Shown one piece after another: positions 1 to 11,026 of a stretch of 64,000 bases of DNA. The notes under the pieces were generated by a model that was not told the DNA's origin, ran no database searches, and was given only the letters and a program-made list of their open reading frames with translations. Numbering within the stretch: the first letter of the stretch is position 1; the number at the start of each line of letters is the position of its first letter. Source of the stretch: Malania oleifera (Eukaryota > Streptophyta > Magnoliopsida > Santalales > Ximeniaceae); assembly GCF_029873635.1 (NCBI RefSeq), contig NC_080421.1, positions 41,955,120 to 42,019,119 on the forward strand, in the 5' to 3' direction. The translations under genes were made by a program, and so were the position numbers.

Positions 1-1099
1 ATACTGACCAATGTAGAGCAAACTAGTGGGTCTCGAGAGAAAAAATGTTGTTAGAGAGACCCGAAAACGGAACTAGTCAGAGGTGAGGTGGCTTGCTGCG
101 TAGAGCTATCTATATCTTGCATATGATGGTCATGTAGAAAAAAAAATGTCGGGCAATATTTAAAATTGGAATCACAGTAAAAAAAAAATAAAAAAGTCTT
201 GAATCAGTGTCAGGCTAGCGTCAATCCTTTAATTTTGTTGCGGAGATCGCCTGAACAAAGCAAACGGTGAGGAAATCGACCGGAGGGAAGGCTCCACGTG
301 TCAGAAGATGGAGAACAATGCTTAATATTGTCCTAATAAAGCTAATGGATCCCCAGATGACGAAGGCCGTGCGGAAGTCGTCTATGGCCACTGGCAGCGT
401 GAAGAAGCCCCAAAGGTTCAGGCCGGGAACTGTGGCGCTGAGGACTAGACCGAGATGGAGGCGATGCCGGAAAAGATGAGAGATGGCTGGAAAAGAGACT
501 GTTGCGTGCATTTGGTGAGACGAGGACGAAGACGACGCTGAGGGATGAAGGTGACGCAGAGTGACAACGCTAATAGACGTCACCGAAAAATCAAGAAGGC
601 CACCGAGAGTTGCAGCAACAAGGTCCACGAGACGGCTGAGAACAAAACGAAAGTAAGCCGTGATCAGGTTCAGATGAGCCAAGCGGAAACTGGAGATGAG
701 CCGAGCGGAAATTGGAGACAAGCTGAGCAGAAACTGGAGCAGAGCATACGCCGGAGCTACAACTGATACTAGCTGAGCGGAAGAAGGCCAACTGCAGCGG
801 CAAAGAAGGAGAAAAGAAAAGAAAAAAATAAGTTAAGATCTAGTTAAAACTAAGAAACTCTGTATATTATTTTTGTGTGTAAAATTGTACAAGGACCATC
901 CTTTTATAGGATGCAGACTACAAACCCAAATAAGGGAGGTATATAATTAGGGAGATATGCTAACACCTTCTTCTACAATCTCCTTTGAAACTATTCAATT
1001 CTCCAGAAATTTTCTCAAATTTTGAATTCACCATGAATTGCAATGGGAACTCTTTGATTTTGCTCACACAATAACCTTATTCTCTCTACAATTTTTTAT
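1..1099. other. Degraded flank, no supported gene
   Basis: Mixed-composition sequence, more GC-rich from about 240 to 800. The longest open frame (166 codons, minus strand, 221-721) has leucine- and serine-rich low-complexity character, matches no family I recognise and overlaps short imperfect tandem units (about 665-775, GAGCGGAAATTGGAGA-like), so I do not call it a gene. Positions 840-965 look like the start of a minus-strand LTR, which suggests this flank is transposon debris too. Confidence 0.5.
840..965 (-). promoter_or_regulatory. LTR-start and TATA-like remnant, copia type
   Basis: Read on the minus strand, 965-951 gives TGTTAGCATATCTCC, a TG start like those of short plant copia LTRs. 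About 50 bases further on is CTATAAAAGG (910-901), a good TATA box. No matching second LTR, primer-binding site or target duplication was found, so this is a partial resemblance only. Confidence 0.3.
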
Positions 1100-1891
1100 T
1101 TATGTGAATGTGTGTCCTTCTCACTTTCAGAAACCTCAATTTATAGGCTTTGAGATTCAATCAACTTATTGTTGATTTAATCAATCAACACTTAATTTCA
1201 TCAATCAACATTTATCTCTAATTTTTGTACATTTTTCACATGTTTAATTTGGTGATTTTTCCATTTGTAGGTTCAAATTGGAAGCTTGAAGATTGCTGAC
1301 CCACTTCTTTATTTTTCCTTTTTCTTCTTTTTTATTTTCATTTTCATTTCCCATGTAAAATTCATTTCTCTGTATCTTTTTCATTTTATGAAATAAAATT
1401 TTTACTAAATTTTGTTTTGTGCCCCAGATAAAATGTGGTGTCCACAATTGTTTTGGTCCTTGTCTATATTATTGTCTTTTTCATCGTCTATATTTATAAG
1501 CTTATTAAGTTACAACTCTAGATCTGGAAGGATGTTCTCCTTTTTGTTCCTTATACTTTGTTCCACAATATCCCAATAGGAGTTCTAGAAACATACTTTT
1601 TAAAAGTTTTTCTAGAGTGAAGGACCTGCAATGAAAGGGTAAGGAATGTAAATCAGGGACTAGGTCCATGAGAAGATATAAAAGGGAGATGAGAGATTCG
1701 AGTAGGATTGGGAAAGGAGGAGAAGAAGAAGGCAAAATAATTGCAAAGAAAAGAGACGCATAGGTTTGAATAAGGGAAATAATGGAAGTGAGCCACATAA
1801 ACATGTTCCAAAATTATGATGTACTAATTAATAGTTAATTGCAAGTTTTAAATTTGAGATTTTAGGAGCGAGTAGAAATAATTATTATCAC

Positions 1892-1948
1892 TGTAGACAT
1901 CCTATTTTTGCCCTAACCAAATAAAATAAGGGGTCCCCTCTTATTTTC

Positions 1949-1991
<43 letters not shown>

Positions 1992-2420
1992 CATTATTAT
2001 TATTTTATTATTATTATTTTCCTATATTATTAGTACTTTACTATTATTTTACTAGTACTTTTATTATCTTTATTTTATTTTTACTTTACTATACTTTATT
2101 ATTATTATTATTATTATTCTTATTACTATTAGCCTTAGTATCTTATTTTGGTTATTATTATTTTTATTGTTTTTGGTAATTTTATCATTATTATTATTAT
2201 TATTATTTATTGTTATTATTACTTTATTTTAATTATTATTATTATTATTATTGATAGTATCTTCATTTTTATTTTTTTTTATTTTTTTATTTTATATATA
2301 TAATCATTTATTATTGTTTACTATTTAGTAGTATTACCTTATTATGATAATTACTATTATTATTATTTCCCATTTCATTATTACCAAAAGCCTAAAAAAT
2401 AAAATAAAATGAAATCAAAC
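1892..2420 (+). repeat. 5' LTR remnant (U3 only)
   Basis: Collinear and nearly identical with 4493-4999. Similarity stops at an A-rich stretch shortly before the position of the TATA box of the complete 3' LTR, so the promoter, R and U5 parts are missing. It contains (ATT)n runs, mainly 1949-2000, 2101-2120, 2188-2210 and 2231-2252. Confidence 0.85.
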
Positions 2421-2427
2421 AAAAAAA

Positions 2428-2760
2428 TTCATACATTGTCATGCATTACTTAAATTTCATGCATTGTCACACATTTCATGCATTACTTAAATTTCATATA
2501 TTGCCATGCATTCCATGCATTACCATACATCTCATGCATTTCATGCATTATCTACATTTCATGCATTATCATCCATTGCATGCAGTACCTACATTTCATG
2601 TATTCCATACATTTTATGCATTGCCTTATATTTCACACATTACCACACATCTTATGCATTGCATGTATTACCATGCATCCCATACATTGTCATGCATTTC
2701 ACGCATTACCATACATCTAATGCATCACCATTGTGTGTTTCATACATTACATAAAAAATA
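2428..2760 (+). repeat. Degenerate CATGCATT-rich tandem repeat
   Basis: Irregular array of short units around CATGCATT, CATACAT and CATTACC, with spacers that vary in length. It keeps frames open for 70-106 codons rich in H, C, M and I; these are products of the repeat, not genes. CATGCA is the core of plant RY elements, but repetition alone explains its frequency here. Confidence 0.7.
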
Positions 2761-3173
2761 AAAAATGCATACATATGATCACAAGTTGGTAACATGCATA
2801 TTAATAGCCACATATCACTGCATTATAAGTTAGCAACATGCATACATATAGCAACATATCATTGCATTCTAGCATCACAAGCAGCAATAGAGCACTCTTC
2901 ACACTTGTCTTGAACTTTCAAATGATTATTTGACATCCTTGATGGAGAGATTTTAGTTGTATTGGGGTAACTGACCCTAAGCACACATTGATTTACTTGG
3001 AAAACTAGGGCAAGTTGACCCCAGACACACGTTGATTTATTTAGAACTGGGGCAACAAATCCCAAAGATAGGGGATTCATTCGTTGACATTCGGATTTTT
3101 ACCCCAAGTGCATTTTCCAAATAGAGTAACAACTTTCCCGACTTTGCATTCACATCTTGTTACTGGTTGAGAT
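2761..3173 (+). other. Internal non-coding region of Ogre-like element
   Basis: Single-copy internal sequence between the CATGCATT array and the minisatellite. A loose duplication of ACACATTGATTTACTTGG and ACACGTTGATTTATTTAG occurs near 2982 and 3027. No gag, pol or primer-binding site is visible. Confidence 0.5.
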
Positions 3174-4295
3174 GGCTGGATCATCGTATCCCTACGGCTC
3201 GATTCTTACATTCGAAGCAAGCCATCATTGTGTCTCATGGCTGGATCATCGTGTCCCTACGGCTCGAATTCTTACATTCGAAGCAAGCCATCATTGTGTC
3301 CCATGGCTGGATCATCGTGTCCCTACAGCTCGGATTCTTACATTCGAAGCAAGCCATCATTGTGTCCTATGGCTGGATCATCGTGTCCCTACGGCTCGGA
3401 TTCTTACATTCGAAGCAAGCCATCATTGTGTCCCATGGCTGGATCATCGTGTCCCTACGGCTCGGATTCTTACATTCGAAGCAAGCCATCATTGTGTCCC
3501 ATGGCTGGATCATCATGTCCCTACTGCTCGGATTCTTACATTCCAAGCAAGCCATCATTGTGTCCCATGGCTGGATCATCGTGTCCCTACGGCTCAGATT
3601 CTTACATTCGAAGCAAGCCATCATTGTGTCCCATGGCTGGATCATCGTATCCCTACAGCTCGGATTCTTACATTCGAAGCAAGCCATCATTGTGTCCCAT
3701 GGCTGGATCATCGTGTCCCTAAGGCTCGGATTCTTAAATTCGAAACAAGCCATCATTGTGTCCCATGGCTGGATCATCGTGTCCCTACGGCTCGGATTCT
3801 TACATTCGAAGCAAGCCATCATTGTGTCCTATGGCTGGATCATCGTGTCCCTACAGCTCGGATTCTTACATTCAAAGCAAGCCATCATTGTGTCCCATGG
3901 CTAGATCATCATGTCCCTACGGCTCGGATTCTTACATTCCAAGCAAGCCATCATTGTGTCCTATGGCTGGATCATCGTGTCCCTACGGCTCGGATTCTTA
4001 CATTTGAAGCAAGCCATCATTGTGTCCCATGGCTAGATCATCGTATCCCTACGGCTCGGATTCTTACATTCGAAGCAAGCCATCATTGTGTCCCATGGCT
4101 GGATCATCGTGTCCCTACAGCTCGGATTCTTACATTCGAAGCAAGCCATCATTGTGTCCCATGGCTGGATCATCGTGTCCCTACGGCTCGGATTCTTACA
4201 TTCGAAGCAAGCCATCATTGTGTCCCATGGCTGGATCATTGTATCCCTACGGCTCGGATTCTTACACTCGCAGCAAGCCATCCCTGTGTACCTCA
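3174..4295 (+). repeat. 66-bp minisatellite, about 17 units
   Basis: Units begin with GGCTGGATCATCG at 3174, 3239, then every 66 bases to 4229; the first spacing is 65. The last unit decays and a partial unit runs to about 4330. Units differ at a few positions (CGGCTC/CAGCTC, TCCCATGG/TCCTATGG, CGAAGC/CAAAGC). Because 66 is divisible by 3, several frames stay open on both strands. The longest is 395 codons (3157-4344) with a 22-residue period (WLDHRVPTARILTFEASHH and so on). I regard it as non-coding: it lacks a family match and all frames repeat alike. Tandem arrays just upstream of the polypurine tract are known from Ogre-like 3' untranslated regions. Confidence 0.9.
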
Positions 4296-4479
4296 ACCTG
4301 GATTCTTACATTCAGTGCAGATCGTCTCTGGTTGGCAGAAATAAACAACTCTTGATTAACCTGAAAAGCCATAGAGAGCTGAATGGCTTGGCTAAAATAG
4401 GTGTCTTTTATCTTTGCAGGCTTGTTGCTACAAAAACGTAGGAGAGTTCCTACCGTTACATTGAAGCAACTAAGCCAAC

Positions 4480-4492
4480 AAAGAGGGGCAGC
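4480..4492 (+). promoter_or_regulatory. Polypurine tract, Ogre-like element
   Basis: AAAGAGGGGCAGC lies immediately before the LTR start TGTAGACACCC. This is the expected position for the plus-strand primer of reverse transcription and fixes the plus orientation of the element. Confidence 0.75.
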
Positions 4493-6108
4493 TGTAGACA
4501 CCCTATTTTTGCCCTAACCAAATAAAACAAGGGGTCCCCTCTTATTTTCTTCTTCTTATTATTATTATTATTATTTTATTATTATTATTTTCCTATATTA
4601 TTAGTACTTTACTATTATTTTACTAGTACTTTTATTATCTTTATTTTATTTTTACTTTACTATACTTATTATTATTATTATTATTATTATTTTTATTATT
4701 CTTATTACTATTAGCCTTAGTATCTTGTTTTGGTTATTATTATTTTTATTGTTTTTGGTAATTTTATCATTATTATTATTATTATTTATTGTTATTATTA
4801 CTTTATTTTAATTATTATTATTATTATTGATAGTATCTTCATTTTTATTTTTTATTTTTATTTTTATTTTTTTATATATATAATCATTTATTATTGTTTA
4901 CTATTTAGTAGTATTACCTTATTATGATAATTACTATTATTATTATTTCCCATTTCATTATTACCAAAAGCCTAAAAAATAAAATAAAATGAAATCAAAA
5001 AAAAAAAAGGAAAGTTTCTTAGGTTTTCAAACTTTTTTTTTTTTTTATATAACGGAGGAGGCAGCCACAGCGCACAGAGCGGCAGCGCATAGACGGCAAA
5101 AGAAACAAAAAAAATAAAATTTTCTTTTCATCTTCTTCTCTCCCTCACGGCGCTCACACAGCCACGGCTGGACACCATCTTCTTCTCCTTCTTCTTCTTC
5201 TTCTTCTTCTTTCTGCACTCAATCCCACAGCCATCCTCCAAGTCCTCTGCTACTCTCCTGCCGTCGCCGTCCAGCAGTCCTCCACGTCCTCAGCAACTCC
5301 GGCCGACCACCATAGCTGAGAGCTCCTTCGGCAACACGCTCACCCAACAGCCCTGCTACTTCAGCTGCAAGAGCAACAACCCCCTGCTTCTCCGGCGAGT
5401 CTTCACAGCCGGAAGAGAGACAACATCACAGAAACTCCAGCTCTGGCACCACCGCGGCATCACAGCAAACGCCGACGAACCAGACAGCCGCGGCCACACC
5501 AGTCTGTACAGACGGCAACTAGTTGCAACACCACTCCGGCCACCACCATACCGCCGGAATCTCTAGCCCGAAGACCCTCTGATTCTCTTTAGGGGGCTTA
5601 TTTTAGTGTTCAAAGGTTGAATCTTGTTGTCATTATGTATATATTCCTATTTATTATGTTTTTTTTTTTATATTGTTACTACGTATATATGCATATTTAC
5701 GGTGTATTATATATGTAATATGGTGATTTATCAGTGCTTATTCTTTTGAATGTTATATGTATATACTATATTAACCATATTAGCATTATATTATTGATAG
5801 TAATATTATTATTATTTATTATTATATTATATTGTTTATATATCATTATTAATAATGTTATAATGTTGTTTATATATTACCACCAATAATATTATTATAT
5901 GTTTGTATATTATCTCTAATGTTGTTATTATATGGGTTGTATTGTTGTTATGTTAATTGTATTAGTGTTATTACCATATTGTTCATGTATTAGTATTAGT
6001 AATATTATTATATAATTGGTTTATTAATATTAGCATTATTATTATATTAATTATATTAGTATTAGTATTATGTAGTTTGTATATTAATTTAGGACAGTTA
6101 ATTTTGTT

Positions 6109-6140
<32 letters not shown>

Positions 6141-7707
6141 TTCTTACCATTATTAAATATTCATTGTTATTGTATGGGGCATTTTTAATATCATGGTATA
6201 TTTCATCATATATATATATATATATTTTTTTTTTATTTGTATATTTATTCAGGATGTCCATATTTATAAATACTAATTTGTTTATCTTCACTATTGTAGG
6301 ATTTTTCTTTTTATTGCCAAGGTAAGGTTTCAATTGTAATGTTTAAATGTGATAATTTATGTTGTCATTTTTTTAGAGCGTAATATTTAAGTTGTATGTG
6401 TAATATGTATTCTTAGGTTTCGGGTTTTTTTTTTTTATCTTATTGTGGTTCTTATGTGTAAGATTTTTTTCTTATATTATTTTATTCATGCATATATTGT
6501 AGGTTAACTTTATAGTATATTATTAGTATTTTAGAATTTTGGTCGAGTTATATATCATGTTAGGAGTTTTAGTAGATTAGTTGTAGCGGTATTTTAAAAC
6601 TATAGTTGTATGTGCATTCTAGAATGTTAGTCATATTAAGTATTTAATAACTTAGGATTTATAAGTAACATCATGCATATAATTTAGTATTTTAGGTAAC
6701 TTTTAATATAGCATCTTGAGTAATACTATATATTTATTATTATTATGATACTTTTAGTATGTTAATTATTATGGTAAGTTTAATATTTTAGGTAATATAA
6801 TATTTTTGGTGTTTTGGTATCATGCTATTATATGGTATGTTTAGTATATATAGTATTATAGTAATTTATTACGTATTATATTATTTGTGGATATTTATTA
6901 TTGTTATCATCGTGTTTATGTTTATTATGGTATGTTTAAGTATTTTTGTTTATAACGCACATGTAGTATTTTAATATTATGATATGCTCATTATCTTAGT
7001 CTATATTATATGTTTATATTCTACTATTATTGGTATGTTAGATATTTTAGCTTCTATTATATATGTTGATTAGTACATATTATGGTATCCTAATACTCTA
7101 GTTTATTGTTATTTTATTTATTTATTTATTTATTTATTTATTATGTTTAAATTATTATATCTATTATCCAAAACCTCCCAAACTAGCATTTTCATATTTA
7201 GGAAAACCCATAAAATTTCTAAAATTTGGGAGCGTATTTTATAAAGTATTTTTGATTTTTAATCCCTATGATTTTATTGCGGAGGTATGAGCCTTTGGGC
7301 ATCACGTACCCTAAGCTTTGAGGGAATATATATATATATGTATATATTGTATTTATTTTTATTTATTTATTTATTTATTTTTTTATGTGTATTTATAAAT
7401 TCATAAGAAGGAGTAATTTAAAGAATTATTAGATTAACTTAGGGATAATTTCGGATTAATTAGGTACCGTTCGTAAGAACGGGCGCGTAGGGGGTGCTCG
7501 TACCTTCCCCTCGCGTAACCGAACTCCCGACCCCAACTCTGGTAATGTAGACCGATTCTACCCCTAACGGGGTAGTAATCATGTGTTCTAACCGCACTAA
7601 AGGTTAGTGGTGACTCCGACCTTTTCCATGATTTTTTCATGAAAATATTAAAAATTGATTTTTAATTTCGCCGCCCGGGGCACACGCGCTCCCGGGACGT
7701 CGCGACA
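4493..7707 (+). repeat. 3' LTR, Ogre-like element (complete)
   Basis: This 3215-base LTR runs from TGTAGACACCC to GTCGCGACA. U3 is AT-rich with (ATT)n runs (about 4555-4945). A GC-rich island (5055-5600, with a CTT run at about 5183-5212) follows a TATA box and is probably R and leader. About 1.8 kb of very AT-rich sequence follows (TA, ATT and TTTA runs). The last 270 bases are again GC-rich with the Tat/Ogre-like terminal signature. The small open frames at 6077-6333 and 7434-7640 are low-complexity or LTR-end artefacts. No gene is supported. Confidence 0.85.
5046..5053 (+). promoter_or_regulatory. TATA box of Ogre-like LTR
   Basis: TATATAAC follows a T run and directly precedes the switch from AT-rich U3 to the GC-rich segment, which is where the start of LTR transcription is expected. 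The 5' LTR copy is truncated just before this site. Confidence 0.45.
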
Positions 7708-8236
7708 ATCACTTATTGTATAACTCAACCCAATAATCCTTGATACACCCAAAATTGATAGGAACGCTCATAGGGTTGAATAGTTATAAGACCAACATTT
7801 GATGTCTGGGATACAAAGGAGTGAGCACGACTCACCCGTAATGCCCTATCTAACAAGCACTGTTCGAATAAGGCCATAATGGTCATAATACACTTTTTAG
7901 AGTATGCATGTCGTCTTGGATCAAGCCGAGTAATGTTGAAGTTGACGTAAAGTGAGCCCAAAAATAAGCACATTGGCTGGAATCGAGCCGATTGAGCTAA
8001 GTCACTCGGGGTCTGATTTTTATTACATCTCTCAAATAAAAGAAATTTATTTCAAATATTCGAGAGTGTTGGGGGCAACTAATACACCTAAAGTTGATAG
8101 GAACACTCATAGGGTTGGACAATTATAACGCCAAAATTTGTTGTCTCACGTAATTGCCTTTAAGTTACCTATAACCCCCCTAAACTTAATGGTACGATCA
8201 TAAATGCCAAGCTGAAGGAGGGTTTCCCTCCACCAC

Positions 8237-8246
8237 TATAAAAAGG
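8237..8246 (+). promoter_or_regulatory. TATA-like box within segment E, copy 1
   Basis: CCACTATAAAAAGGGATCC resembles LTR promoters of Tat-type gypsy elements and is followed by a C/T-rich stretch (8270-8295). In E copy 2 the same place reads CTATTGAAAGGG, so the box is lost there. Confidence 0.35.
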
Positions 8247-8933
8247 GATCCTAAGAGGAGGTAAGCATCTCACTCACACTCACTCTTTCTACTGTTGCAA
8301 TTCATAAGCTCTTATTAGTCCCTTACTTAGCCATCAAAGTCATCGTCTGGAATACACCCTAGGACCTCCAAGTCATTTGTACTTGAATCTTTTCATGTGG
8401 TTGTGATCATAGAGCAATACATGAAGATTGTTTGATTTTCAGGCAGTAACAATCCTAAATGGACTAAAAGTATATTTTACTAAATAAAAATTGTATTAAA
8501 TCTAATGACTGGCGTGTTACCTAGCCATGATTATATTGCTCCAACCAAAGTTCAAATAAAACACATATGACTAATAAAAAATAAATATAAATAAATAAAT
8601 AAATAAAATAAAACTTGAATGATTATTATATTAATATATGTATGTAGTTATGAAGAAGTTGAGGTCAAAAGAGTACAAATGGTAATGAACATTTTAAAAT
8701 AAATTTAATTTACAATGACTAGTTGATGGAGAATAAGATTTTCGAATTAAGACATAAAAGGTTCATTTTTCCTTTTTTAATTTAAGAAATAATAAGACTT
8801 ATATGCTTCAAAGTCATAAAAAAAAATGTGTTTTTAATTTGAGAATTCACCACAGATACATCCATTTTTCTTCTTTATTTTTTAAACTATTTTCGATATC
8901 TAACACCATAATAAAAAAAGAGATCAAAGAAAG

Positions 8934-10640
8934 GGAAATGTTTTTAAGTTTAATGAGTTATTTGAGTTAAGAGGACTTAGTAATGTTCGGTTGTTATGCA
9001 TTCTAGGGTCAAACTGATAAAATTAGAAATTTTGGAATACAGGGTTTTGTGCAAGTGCCACAAGCACTAAGTTAGGATCCCTATTCCCTCGGGAAATCAG
9101 GTAGGGGTGATAAATACTTAACTATTTGAAATTTCATTGATGAAACAGAATGTGTGAGCCTGAGAAAATGTGATTTAAGGGTTTTGGAGTTTCGAACACC
9201 GCGGGTGTGAATTTAGGAAGTTTGCTAAGCCTCTCAGCAATCAAGTAAGGGAAATATGATATGACAGTTATTTTAAAAAATTTTACCAGTAAAATCTAAA
9301 ATTTATATATATGTAGTTATGTGCTTGCAGAATATGATTTTTGGATAATTTAGAAGTATGACATTGTGAGTATGGAATTATATATTTTCAGGAAAATTAA
9401 GAAATTTTGGGATACAAAAAAGTTTTACAAATGATATATATTATTTTTATATAACAGGAAAATACAATTTTTCTTGTATAGATTATACTATAAGAGTTTC
9501 ATTTAAATTGTGTAGCATGAGAAATATGAGATATAGTACAGAGATTTAATATAGAATTTTATATAGCTATTATCGAACCATGCTATTATAGTTTGTACAG
9601 ACCACGAATTACAATTATTATAGAGCTATGATTTACAGATATTATACAGAATCATGGTTGTTTCAGTTTTTACAGAATCATGGTAAAACAGTAAAATACA
9701 GACATAGTTATATAGTATCTAATCCCTGATGGACCAAAGCAGATTACAGAGCACGATACCGTAGCTAATACAATATAAATAGTGCAACCACACATCTCAG
9801 AGATAGAGTGCGGAATGACAGTTGATTGTGCCTAGAGGAGAGATGAAGAGCTCTCTGGCAGTCAGAACCAAGTTGAGCAGGCCAATCGTACTACAAAGGT
9901 TTACAGTTTGACTTAGCTTGGTAGGCCAACCATAGTTAAATCCAGCCCATGAGTCGCACAACCCGAATCATGTGGGGTTAATTCATGATATACACTTATC
10001 CATTCAGGGAAATTTTTTACAGTTACATATGTATATAGATTTACAAAAAACAGAAACTATAAATATTATAGCTAAAAGTATGACTAAACAGAAAATTTAG
10101 GGACACTTGTATTTTAAGTGACTTAGGTGTGAGTTATGATATTTCTTACACTAAAATGTTATCTTACTTATAGTTTGATTAGAAAATGTATTATTCATGT
10201 AAACTCATTTGACACACACCGGTAAAAACATATTTCATCTTACTGAGAAGTGTCTCACTCCAAAAAAATCGAACATCTCAGGAAATCTAGACTGACATGC
10301 AGAGCAAGCTCCAAGAAAAAGGAGGTCTTGGTACTGCCCTCGTTGTAGGGTAAGTTTTTGAGTTGGTAGTTGTATTTTTGGGTATGCCCCTAGGACATTG
10401 TGTTTTTGTTTTGAGATGTATATGTGTATTTATGTACATAGTAGAACTCTGGTGTTATATATACGGTTGGATATTTTATGTTCTCCGCAGCTTAGATGGT
10501 TAGTATTGATGGACAGGTATTCTCGATACCCACTTTGGGACCGGGACGTTATAGTGAAAATTATTATAGGAATCAGAGTAATAAATGTTGTTGCAAAAAG
10601 AATATATAAAAAAAAAGGTAGTAATTTGGGGTTCGTTACA
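8934..10640 (+). repeat. 5' LTR of element A (5'-truncated)
   Basis: Aligns with about 35623-37327 of the 3' LTR. It lacks the U3 start, TATA box and (CT)n tract. It ends GTTCGTTACA just before the primer-binding site. Shared gypsy leader blocks include GCACGATACCGTAG (9751-9764), the CCACAC arm (9788), GTCGCACAACCC (9953) and TGAGAAGTGTCTCA (10244-10257). The open frames at 10398-10762 are LTR artefacts. Confidence 0.85.
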
Positions 10641-10644
10641 ATTT

Positions 10645-10657
10645 TGGTATCAGAGCC
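10645..10657 (+). promoter_or_regulatory. Primer-binding site, element A
   Basis: TGGTATCAGAGCC, complementary to the 3' end of plant initiator methionine tRNA, lies four bases after the LTR end. It is intact. Confidence 0.9.
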
Positions 10658-11026
10658 TAGATTGCTAGATTTTGTAGACTTTAGTGTACTGCGAAAAACA
10701 ATACCATAGTATAGGAATGGATTTTGATGAGGATAGAAATGGGTATACTGAGATTTTTGCAAGTCAATGTGAGAGATTAGGATGAGAATTTAGGGTTTTG
10801 TCTCGCAGTTTGGAGGCAAAAACTTCGAGGTGGTTTCTATGATTTTCCTGGAGTGATGATTTCAAGAAAGTCATGGTAAGCTATCTTCGATTTTTGTTCC
10901 CGAATGGTAAGACTGAGCCTTAAATTAGCGGATTGGTGGTATGAAGATATGTTATGATTCTTAACTAGATTAATGTAAGAATTGTATTATGAAGTTATGA
11001 TTCTTAGATTATTCTTGTGTTATTGT

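Larger units (their letters stand above)
1892..7707 (+). mobile_element. Tat/Ogre-like LTR element, non-coding derivative
   Basis: The boundaries are clear: TGTAGACATCC at the left, GTCGCGACA at the right, flanked by the 5-bp duplication ATCAC (1887-1891 and 7708-7712). The unoccupied site is at 57337-57341 in the second E copy. The same LTR start recurs at 4493 directly after a purine-rich tract. The terminal 270 bases (GGGCGCGTAG, CCTTCCCCTCGCGTAACCG, GCCGCCCGGGG) resemble LTR ends of plant Tat/Ogre elements. The 5' LTR keeps only its first 529 bases, no primer-binding site is seen, and the internal part (2421-4492) has no gag-pol, only repeats. It would depend on other elements for replication proteins and now lacks priming signals. 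The shared LTR starts are nearly identical by eye, so the insertion looks young relative to the E duplication. Confidence 0.85.
1100..8935. repeat. Duplicated segment E, copy 1 (interrupted)
   Basis: Bases 1100-1891 and 7713-8935 together align along their length with 56555-58548, with scattered substitutions. Copy 1 is split by the Ogre-like element at 1892-7707; copy 2 is not. The right end is an abrupt joint with a truncated gypsy LTR at about 8931-8936, where AAGGGA is shared by both sides (microhomology). Within E a unit beginning near 7733 (ATACACCCAAAATTGATAGG) recurs near 8080, and does so in copy 2 as well, so that internal repeat is older than the duplication. No gag or pol is visible. 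E may itself be an old LTR-rich element. Confidence 0.8.

Noticed and set aside
221..721. 166-codon minus-strand open frame as a membrane protein gene
   Set aside because: Hydrophobic and Ser/Leu-rich but with no family match, no clear start context, and overlapping short tandem repeats; chance opening in GC-rich DNA is likelier.
2441..2761. Histidine/cysteine-rich small proteins in three frames
   Set aside because: All three frames are open because of the CATGCATT-type repeat.
3174..4295. CRISPR-like array
   Set aside because: Units are contiguous 66-bp tandem copies without unique spacers, in plant DNA.
3157..4344. 395-codon open frame with a 22-residue repeat
   Set aside because: It follows from a 66-bp tandem repeat without stops; other frames on both strands are open too, and it sits in the 3' non-coding part of a retroelement.
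5100..5600. GC-rich stretch with CTT runs as a host exon
   Set aside because: It lies inside a bounded LTR after its TATA box and no frame stays open with a recognisable protein.
7434..7640. 68-codon minus-strand open frame
   Set aside because: Coincides with the GC-rich terminal signature of the Tat/Ogre-like LTR.
10398..10762. Overlapping open frames of about 100 codons on both strands
   Set aside because: They straddle the LTR end and primer-binding site of element A, which are non-coding by structure.
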